Assembly (NCBI GenBank): GCA_964392615.1 | Contig: CAYMRB010000436.1 | Coordinates: 1-8,453 of the forward strand | Direction: 5' to 3' | Source of the DNA: CAYMRB01 sp964392615 | GTDB taxonomy: Bacteria > Planctomycetota > UBA8108 | DNA: 8,453 bases | Shown here: positions 1 through 6,498 of the stretch, one piece after another | Layout: each line of letters begins with the position of its first letter | How positions within the stretch are numbered: position 1 is the stretch's first letter | Made by a program: the position numbers and the translations under genes | Notes under the pieces: generated by a model | Seen by the model: only the letters and a program-made list of their open reading frames with translations | What the model was told of the DNA's origin: nothing | Databases searched by the model: none

Positions 1-1
1 G

Positions 2-3000
2 GTGACGGTTCGCGCGACCGATTCGGGGGGGCTCTTCGACGAACAGCCCTTCGCGCTCGAGGTGCGTGAACGCAACGCCCCGCCCGAGATCACCAGCGAT
101 CCGGTCACGGCAGCGCTGGAGGACGAGCCGTACGTCTACGACGTCGAGGCCGACGAGCCCGAGGGCGATCCTGTCTTCTTCGCGCTCGCGGCGGCTCCCG
201 CGGGCATGGCGATCGACGCGGCGACGGGAGTCATCACGTGGTCGCCGACCGCCTCCGATGTCGGCGATCATGCCGTCACGGTGATCGCGGCGGATCCGGC
301 CGGTGGCCTCGACGCGCAGCCGTACACCCTGAGCGTCGTCGCTGTCAACGATGCGCCGGAGATCGTGTCGGCGCCACCCGTCGTCGCCGAGCCCGGCATC
401 CTGTGGGCGTATCGCGTCACGGCGGTTGACGAGGAAGACGATCCGCTGCGCTACGCAGTGGTCTCGGGGCCGGCGGGGCTCGCGGTCGACGAGGTCACGG
501 GCCTCGCGATGTGGACGCCGAGCGACGCACAGCTCGGTAGCTCGCACGCGGTCACGTTGCGTGTGACGGATCAGCCCGGCGCGTCGGACGATCAGAGCTT
601 CTCGATCGACGTCGTCGACCTGCCGCACGCGCCGCGCATCGCGTCGATCCCGAGCCAGGTCGTCCGAGAGACCGACGCGTTCTCGGTCGTGCGCCTCGAT
701 GATTTCGTCGAGGATCTCGACCACGACGACGACGAGATCACGTGGGACGTTGACGGAGACGACGTTCTCGACGTCAGCGTGAGCGGAGATCGCGTCGTCA
801 CGGTGAGCTACGCCGAAGGGACTTTTGTCGAGGAGACGTTGACATTCACCGCTCGCGATCCCGACGGGCTCAGCGCCTCGGCGAGCGCCGTGTTCGCGGT
901 CGTCGAGCCGGCCGACGGGGACCGGCCGCCGGTCGCGCTCTTGAGCGTGACGCCGGAGTCGCTGCCGATCGGAGAGTTGGCGACGGTGCGCGTCGAGGCC
1001 GAGGACGACCGGGGTGTCCTCGACGTCGCGGTCGCAGTCGACGATGCGCCGCTCGCGGTCACGATGATCGAAGCGGGACGCTACGAAGCGACGTATCGGG
1101 GCACGGTGGCCGGAGCGCATGACGTCACCGCGGTCGTCCTCGACACGGGCGGCAATCGAATCGAGGACGCGGCCGAGCTCTTCGTGTTCGATGCCGCGTT
1201 GCCGTCGAGTCTGGATCTCGAGATCGCGGCGCCGGTTGCCGACACGGTGCTCACGGAGCCGACGCACATCGTCGGTACGGCGGACGGCACCAGTTTCGCC
1301 GAGTATCGCCTCGAGGTCGCGCCGCTCGGCACTGCGGACTTCACGGAGTTCGCGCGCAGCGACGCGCCGGTCAACGGTGGCGTCCTGGGCACGTTCGATC
1401 CGTCCTCGGTCCTCGATGGTCTCTACACGCTGCGGCTGTTCGGACGGACGCTCCACGGCGAGACCTCGTCCGTCGAGATCGTCGTGCAGGCGAACGGCGT
1501 CAACGTGGCGCCATTCACGGTGGCCTTCCAGGACAAGACCCTGAGCTTCGGGGCCTTCCCGCTGACCGTGACGCGAACGTACGACAGCCGCGATCGCAGC
1601 CGCGGCGACTTCGGGCACGGCTGGAATCTGTCGTTCTCTGCGCCAGAGCTCGTCGTCAACCGACCGCTCGGTCGCGGCTGGCAGCAGCGGCGCGGCGGGG
1701 GCATCGTCCCGACGTACTACCTCGAGGAGAGCGAGACGCACCGCATCGTCGTGCACCTCGGAAGGGGAGAGCGCCACGAGTTCACGCCGCTCGTGCTGCC
1801 GACGAACCAGCGCTTGTTCCCGATCGAGTTCGTCGATTCGGTGTTCCTGCGGCCGACCGCCGAGTCGATCGGCACGCTGCGGCCCGGCACGCGCCCGGAC
1901 ATGACGAACGGACGCCTGGGGCCCACAGACATCTACGACGGCAACTTCGACGTCTGGGATCCCGATTCCTACGTCTACCGTTCGATCACTGGATACGAGT
2001 ACGAGTTCCGGCGTGCGCGCGGCGCTGATCGGCGCTTCCGGGTCGTCGCCGTCACCGATCGGGGCGGCGTCAGGATTCGTATCACTCCGGACGGCCTGAT
2101 CCGCGACGATGGCGCGAGCATCGCGTTCGAGCGCGATGAGCTCGGGCGCATCGAGCGCATCGTCGGTCCGGACGGAAACGGCGTCCAGTACGAGTACGAC
2201 CTCCGGGGCGACCTCGCAGCCTGCGTTGACGAAGTCGGCAATCGCACGACCTTCGACTACGACGCGCGGCACTACTTGCGCGAGATTCACGATCCGGCCG
2301 GCAACCGTGCGATTCGCAACGAGTACGACGAAGAGGGGCGCCTTGTCGCGACGACCGACGCACTCGGACACCGCTCCGAGCTCGAGCACGACCCGGACAA
2401 CCGCACGGAGACCATCCGCGATCGCCTCGGCAACGTCAGCCGGTTCGTCTACGACGAGAACGGCAACGTCCTCATCGACGAACGTTCGGTGACGATCGAG
2501 GGCGAGACACAACTCGCTCGTCGCACGTTCACGTACAACGAGTACGGCAAGAAGACGTCGGAGACGGATCCTGTCGGTAGAACCAAGTCGTGGGAGTACG
2601 ACGAGAGCGGACGGCTGACGCGACGTGTCGGCTTCGACGGCGGCGTCGACGAGTGGGAGTACAATGCGCAGGGGTTGGTGTCGACACACGTCAGGCCCGG
2701 CGGCGCGATCACCACGAACACGATCGCCCGGAACGGCCGCCTCGAGCGCCGCGTCGTGCGCGATTCCGACGGGATCGTCGTCGAGGATGAGAGCTTCGCG
2801 TACGACTCGGGGGGCAACCTCGCGGAGCGCAGCGTCGCGCTGGGGCTCGAGACCGCGGTCACTCGCTTCGAGCACGATGCCGTCGGCAACCAGACGGCCG
2901 CCGTCTATCCCGGCGGGACGCGATTGGACCAGCAGCACGACGCGAACGGTAACCCGATCGAGATCCGTACGGAACGACAGCTGCCGGACGGCACCTTTCA

Positions 3001-6000
3001 GCCCCTGGTGACGCGCCTCGAGGTCGACGCGGCCGGCCGCCTGTTGTCGCGCACCGACGCCCTTGGCCGTGTGACGAGGACGACCTACAACGCGCTGAAC
3101 AAGGAGGAGACGATCACCGACCCGCTCGGTCGCGTGACGCGCTTCGAGTACGACGATCTCGGTCGCAAGGTGCGGACCGTGACGCCGGATGGCTCCTTCA
3201 GCGAGGTCGTGTATGACGCGGAGGGAAGGGTGGCCGCGGAGGCGGACGAGCTCGGCCGCGTGACGCGTTTCGAGTACGACGAGCTAGACCGCAGGGTCGC
3301 GACCGTCCTGCCCGACGACACGCCCGACGACGACTCGGACAATCCCGTCGCGCGCCGCGAGTACGATCTCGTCGGTCGCCTGACCGCCCGCATCGACCCA
3401 CTCGGCAACCGGACGAGCTACGAGTACGTCGAGGCGACCGGCGACGAGCCGCGGCGGGAGATTATCACGGACCCGCTCGGCGGCGTGACCNNNNNNNNNN
3501 ATTCGATGTCCGCGGCAAGCGGATCCGGACGGTCGACGCGGCGGGACACGAGACGCGCTTCGAGTACGACGTCGTGGGGCACCTCGTACGGACCGTCAAC
3601 CACGACGGCACGTCGAAGCGAGTCGCGTACGATGTAGGCGGCCGCAAGATCCTCGAAGTCGACGAGGATGGTCGGCGACGCGAGTTCGTTTACGACGTCG
3701 GAAGCAACCTGACGGAGGTGCGTGAGCCGCTCGGCTTCGGCGTGCGATACGAGTACGACGCGCGGGGCCAACGCGTCGCCCAGATCGATCCGCTGGGCCG
3801 CACGACGCGCTTCGAGTACGACACCGTCGGGCAGCTGACGGCGCGCATCTTGCCGATGGGGCAGCGCGCGACGACCGAGTACGACGCGGTCGGCAATGCC
3901 GTGCGTCACACGGACTTCGATGGCGATACGACGACGTTCGAGTACGACGAGCGCAATCGACTCGTCCGAGAGACGTGGCCCGACGGAAGCAGTGTCGAGA
4001 CCACGTACGCGTCGAGCAATCTCCGCGCGAGCGTCACGGACTCGCGTGGCGTGACGACCTACGAGTACGACGCGCGCGACCGCTTGGTGCGCCGCGTCGA
4101 CCCCGACGGTGCGTGGATCGCGTACGAGTACGACGCCGCTGGCAACCGTACCGCGGTCGAGACACCGGCGGGCCGGGCAGTCTACGAGTACGACGCTCTC
4201 CGCCGGTTGGCATCGGTTACCGATCCCACCGGGAGCGCGACGGCGTACGGCTACGACCCGGTCGGCAACCGCGCTGTGGTCGCTTATCCAAACGGCACCG
4301 AGACGTCCCACGAGTACGACACGCGCAACCGTCTGACATCCGTCGTGACGAGGAACGCTACCGGTGCCGTGCTCGCGTCGTATGCGTACACTCTCGCCGC
4401 AAACGGGCAGCGTGCCCGGGTCGTCGAGGACGGCTCCGCGACGCGCGGTCGCAATATCACGTACGGCTATGACGCGGTCGGCAGGTTGCTGCGGGAGCGG
4501 GTCGACGCGGACGGCGACGACGACGACCTCACGATTCACTACACTTACGACGCGGCCGGCAACCGCACTGAACGGACGGTGGTCGCGCGCGGCGGCGCGG
4601 CGGCGACGAGCTTCCTCTACGACGACAACGACCGCATCTTGACGGAAGCGCGCACGGTGACGACGGCGAGTCGCGGAGGTCGCAGGCCGCTCGTTGCCGG
4701 CGTGCCGTTCCTGATCAACCCGTCGTCGACGTGGCACGGTGTGCTGCGAGTGATCGAGGTCGCGCTCGTGCTCCTCGTTGCCATCGCTCTGTTCGCCGCC
4801 ATGCGCTCCGCGTGGCGCCGCCGCCATCGGCGCGTGCCGCGTCTGGTGCTCGGCTGGGCGACGCGTACGGCCGTGTGGACGGCGCTGTTCGTCCTGGCGG
4901 TCGGCCCACGAAATATCCAGGCGGCCACCGTCAACGGCCGATTGTTCCGCGACCAGGAGCGAGCGCTCGAAGCGGGGCAGCAGGAGCGTGATCTCGACGG
5001 GAAGGGCGACTTCGAAGCGGGCGAGCTGGGCGACGGCGTCGCCGACGCGGAGCGTTCGGGCCGTTCGCTTGGCGACTTCCCCGGCGGCGAGCTCCTGCGC
5101 TACACGTGGGACGCCGACGGGAACATGCTCTCGCGCTCGGATGGTTCGGCGACGGACTCCTTCGCGTACGACGCGCGCAATCGTCTGGTCTCGGCGCAGA
5201 TCGAGACGGTGGCCGACGGCGAAGCGACCTCGTACGAGTACGACGCCGACGGCGTGCGCACGGCGAAGACGGTCGGCGACGTGACGACGCGCTACCTCGT
5301 CGACACGAACCGCATGTACGCCGAAGTCGTCCTCGAGACGACCGCCGACAGCGAGGTCAGTTACGTCCACGGCGACGACCTCGTCAGCATGACCCGCCCG
5401 GACGGCCAAGGCGGCGTGCGCTACTACCACTACGATGGCCAGATGTCGACGCGCCAGCTCTCGGACGCGGACGGCTCGATCGTCGACACGTACGACTACG
5501 ACGCATTCGGCAACCTGGTCGAGTCTAGCGGCACGACGGAGAACGCGTACCGCTATACCGGCGAGCAGGTCGACGCGAATACCGGCTTCTATTACCTGCG
5601 AGCGCGGTACTACGACCCGGAGCGGGGTCGCTTCCTGACCCAGGATCCGTTCCCGGGCATCGCGTCCGATCCCTCGACGCTGCACAAGTACCTGTACACC
5701 GGCAGCGATCCCGTCAACTATCGCGATCCGTCGGGGCTCATGGCCAACACGACGCTGATCGGGCTCATGGTGACGATCGTGATCGTCGGCGTGCTGGCGG
5801 GCATCGCGATCGTCTACACCGCCAGCATGAAGGACCTGGCCGAGGTGATGGCGAACTTCGGTCTGGCCGTCGGCATCCTGATCGGACTCGCGATCGGTCC
5901 GGGCACGCAGCCCCTGGCTTTCGCGGCTGCGGCTGTCGGAGTGGTCCACGGGGCTGGACAGGTATTGGCGGACGGTCCGTTGCCCGACGAGGAGGCGCTC

Positions 6001-6393
6001 CGCGACTCCGCGATAGCGGTCCGCTTCGCGAAGGGATTCTTGCAGGGAGTCTCCCAGTTCATCGCCATGGCCCTGACGGTCGTCGGTGTGGTAGCCACCG
6101 GCCTGCCAGCGATCTTTCTGGGAGCGGCCCTCGCCGTGGTGATACAGGTCCTCCAGGATGTACTCGGCGCCTTGCTGGGTGGAACCGACAGCACGGGCGC
6201 GCTCGTGGTCAACGCTCTTGTCAATGGCCTGGCCGGCGCCCTGGCCGGCGCGCTCGGCGTCAACATGTCATTGGCGAAATCGTTCATTCGGCTCTTGACC
6301 GACGGGCTTCGCGACGGACTCATCGGTAGCGGCATCAGTCTCGCCTTCGGCTACATCAAGGACCGCATCCGCGCCTTCCTGGCCGCCACCTAG
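2..6393 (+). CDS. Giant Ig-like/RHS (YD-repeat) protein, 5' partial, frame interrupted by assembly gap
   Basis: An RHS-family surface or secreted protein of at least about 2,130 residues; its start lies before the window. I join frame 2 (2-3490) to frame 1 (3502-6390, stop TAG 6391-6393) across the 10-N gap, because YD repeats run right up to the gap in one frame and resume immediately after it in the other. Order: Ig-like repeats (to 907), two more beta-rich domains (923-1498), RHS entry motif (1499-1624), a non-repeated plug-like stretch, YD repeats (about 2126-4653 and 5092-5535) split by an insertion with two hydrophobic segments, the core (5548-5739), and a 217-residue hydrophobic tip. 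In known RHS and Tc-toxin C proteins, YD repeats form a hollow shell that encloses the C-terminal polypeptide, which is released by cleavage after the DPxGL motif. Here that role is inferred. It could instead be a non-toxic adhesin. The family call is secure; function is open. Confidence 0.93.
77..907 (+). repeat. Tandem Ig-like (He_PIG/cadherin-like) repeats, about 92 residues each
   Basis: Three consecutive beta-sandwich-type repeats lie at 77-352, 353-628 and 629-907. The first two are exactly 92 codons each and begin APPEI/NDAPEI. Both carry the He_PIG signature: P-A-G-M/L-A-(I/V)-D, then T-G-(V/L)-(I/A)-(T/M)-W-(S/T)-P, then a D-V-G/Q-L-G turn and a final beta strand. Positions 2-76 match the last quarter of such a repeat, so at least one more lies upstream. 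The third is more diverged and acidic (DLDHDDDEITW and DVDGDD), which may bind calcium as cadherin-like domains do. Such repeats usually act as extracellular spacers or adhesion modules. Confidence 0.85.
923..1498 (+). other. Two further beta-sandwich-like domains before the RHS region
   Basis: Positions 923-1192 encode a roughly 90-residue Ig-like domain (starting RPPVALLSVTP, ending near ELFVFDA) that does not follow the He_PIG pattern. Positions 1199-1498 encode a domain with the pattern I-x-x-P-x-x-D-x-V-L-T-x-P-T-x-I-V-G-T-A, a segment ending NGGVLGTFDPSSVLDGLYTL, and VEIVVQANG. This second domain commonly sits directly in front of the RHS entry motif in very large environmental RHS proteins, and I assign it on remembered family pattern alone. 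Both probably form a rigid stalk outside the cell. Confidence 0.6.
1499..1624 (+). other. RHS entry motif
   Basis: This encodes VNVAPFTVAFQDKTLSFGAF followed by PLTVTRTYDSRDRSRGDFGHGW. The sequence (V-x-x-F-x-(V/L)-x-F-x-D, then G-x-P-(L/I)-x-V-T-R-T-Y-D-S-R, then G-D-F-G-x-G-W) is the usual start of the RHS region in large bacterial RHS proteins. It marks the change from stalk domains to the repeat shell. The stretch after it, to about 2125, has no YD repeats. It is rich in aromatic residues and arginine and probably forms the N-terminal cap or plug of the shell. Confidence 0.85.
2126..4653 (+). repeat. Main YD-repeat array of the RHS shell
   Basis: More than 30 degenerate repeats of about 20-22 residues with the consensus G-x-x-(T/R)-x-(F/Y)-x-Y-D-x-x-G-R-(L/V)-x-x-x-x-D-P. 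Examples are VQYEYDLRGD, TRFEYDDLGRK, VRYEYDARGQR, IAYEYDAAGNR and TAYGYDPVGNR. E-Y-D alone occurs at least 16 times in the two arrays. A few units are diverged (for example SELEHDPDN and TRLEVDAAG), or lengthened by insertions rich in D and P (near 3300-3345). Known YD repeats form beta-hairpins that spiral into a closed cocoon. The 10-N gap lies inside this array. The array ends at TSFLYDDNDR, where the membrane-segment insertion begins. Confidence 0.93.
3491..3500. other. Assembly gap (10 N) inside the YD array
   Basis: Ten N follow ITDPLGGVT and precede one base (a, 3501) and then FDVRGKRIRTV in a new frame. Alignment with the neighbouring unit DPLGRVTRFEYDDLGRKVRTV shows that only three residues (R-F-E by analogy) are missing, so 9 bases should lie between 3490 and 3502 where 11 are given. 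The true number of unknown bases is therefore probably 8, or 8 plus a multiple of 3 if whole repeats were dropped. The 10 N are best read as a placeholder. The apparent reading of frame 2 beyond the gap, to a stop at 3637, is spurious. Confidence 0.95.
4663..5085 (+). other. Insertion in the YD shell with a predicted transmembrane hairpin and EF-hand-like loop
   Basis: About 140 residues without YD motifs interrupt the array between TSFLYDDNDRILTEA and LRYTWDADGNM. A strongly hydrophobic segment of about 21 residues (4741-4803) is followed by an arginine-rich loop (WRRRHRR at 4813-4833) and a second, shorter hydrophobic segment (about 4843-4905, containing TAVWTALFVLAVG). An acidic, Gln/Glu/Asp-rich linker follows, containing DLDGKGDFEAGE (4990-5025). 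The basic loop suggests a helical hairpin with the loop on the cytoplasmic side, leaving both flanking YD blocks on the same outer side. The second segment, followed by NIQAA, also looks like a signal peptide, so an internal processing site is an alternative. Reading is open and in frame throughout, and third-position GC is like its surroundings. Confidence 0.75.
5092..5535 (+). repeat. C-terminal YD-repeat block
   Basis: About six more YD units follow the insertion: LRYTWDADGN, DSFAYDARNR, TSYEYDADGV, TRYLVDTNRM, RYYHYDGQMS and DTYDYDAFGN. The segment with Y-L-V-D and then H-G-D-D-L-V-S-M, leading to Y-Y-H-Y-D-G and Y-D-Y-D-A-F-G, is the canonical run-in to the RHS core in many bacterial RHS proteins, so the block is properly placed and not a displaced fragment. 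It is the most GC-rich part at third codon positions: by my hand count only 8 of 120 codons at 5161-5520 end in A or T. Confidence 0.9.
5548..5739 (+). other. RHS repeat-associated core domain with autocleavage-type motif
   Basis: Encodes YRYTGEQVDANTGFYYLRAR, then YYDPERGRFLTQDPFPG, and ends NYRDPSGL. This is the highly conserved RHS core that closes the shell. In Tc-toxin C and related proteins, two conserved aspartates near the end of the core form an aspartic-protease-like site that cuts after the Leu of DPxGL. Here the candidate aspartates are in DPFPG (codon 5644) and DPSGL (codon 5725), 27 residues apart. The first motif is DPFPG where classical Rhs proteins have DPIGL, a form I have seen often in large environmental RHS proteins. 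Cleavage competence is inferred. Confidence 0.95.
5740..6390 (+). other. RHS C-terminal tip: 217-residue hydrophobic Gly/Ala-rich domain, unknown function
   Basis: Everything after DPSGL is one domain beginning MANTTLIGLMV. It has a strong transmembrane-like segment (5755-5817), a short amphipathic stretch (SMKDLAEVMANF), hydrophobic segments at about 5857-5898 and 5911-5970, a charged stretch (PDEEALRD, then AVRFAKGF), a long hydrophobic pair at about 6058-6180, and a Gly/Ala zipper-like run (LAGALAGALG, near 6226-6258). It ends with a basic amphipathic segment, FGYIKDRIRAFLAA. I recognise no nuclease, deaminase, ADP-ribosyltransferase or peptidase motif. It may be a membrane-inserting effector or a membrane anchor. 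By my hand count, 23 of 120 codons at 6001-6360 end in A or T, against 8 of 120 upstream, which fits the module exchange known for RHS tips. Confidence 0.7.
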
Positions 6394-6423
6394 AGATTCA
6401 GCACCAGAGAGCCACCTCTCGAG
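6394..6423 (+). promoter_or_regulatory. 30-base intergenic spacer with a small hairpin, no clear promoter
   Basis: The spacer between the RHS stop and the next ATG has no strong Shine-Dalgarno sequence. The only purine-rich run, agagag (6406-6411), lies 12 bases before the ATG, and gag directly abuts the start. The sequence gagag-ccac-ctctc (6407-6420) can fold into a five-base-pair stem with a four-base loop. That is too weak to be a convincing terminator and has no T run. There is no room for a promoter plus leader, so the downstream gene is probably translated from a shared message or from a promoter inside the RHS coding region. Confidence 0.4.
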
Positions 6424-6498
6424 ATGATCCGATCGGCCGTCACGCGCACCGTGTTCGTCGCCGCGACGCTCGTCTTTCTCGCGCCGACCGGTCTCGCG
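6424..6498 (+). other. Predicted Sec signal peptide of the GH99-like protein
   Basis: The first 25 residues have a short basic N-region (arginines at 3 and 8), a hydrophobic core (VFVAATLVFLA) and a plausible signal peptidase I site after G-L-A (residue 25), before SQD. There is no lipobox cysteine at this position, so release into the periplasm or medium is more likely than lipoprotein anchoring. It supports ATG 6424 as the true start. Confidence 0.8.

Noticed and set aside
3491..3637. Continuation of the first RHS frame past the gap, ending at 3637, as evidence for two separate RHS genes or a pseudogene
   Set aside because: The post-gap part in that frame is Ser/Arg/Thr-rich nonsense, whereas frame 1 gives YD repeat sequence from the first full codon after the gap.
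3124..3825. Short direct repeats as a possible CRISPR array
   Set aside because: The repeats are coding YD motifs in frame with irregular spacing and no unique spacers; they are protein-repeat DNA.
3418..5949. 843-codon open frame on the - strand, opposite the RHS repeats
   Set aside because: It reads through the N gap and is made of repeated V-V-L patterns, which are just the reverse complement of the gagtacgac (E-Y-D) codons. The + strand carries conserved RHS sequence here, and high third-position GC removes antisense stops.
6407..6420. Hairpin after the RHS stop as a rho-independent terminator
   Set aside because: The stem has only five base pairs and there is no T tract; the next start codon follows three bases later.
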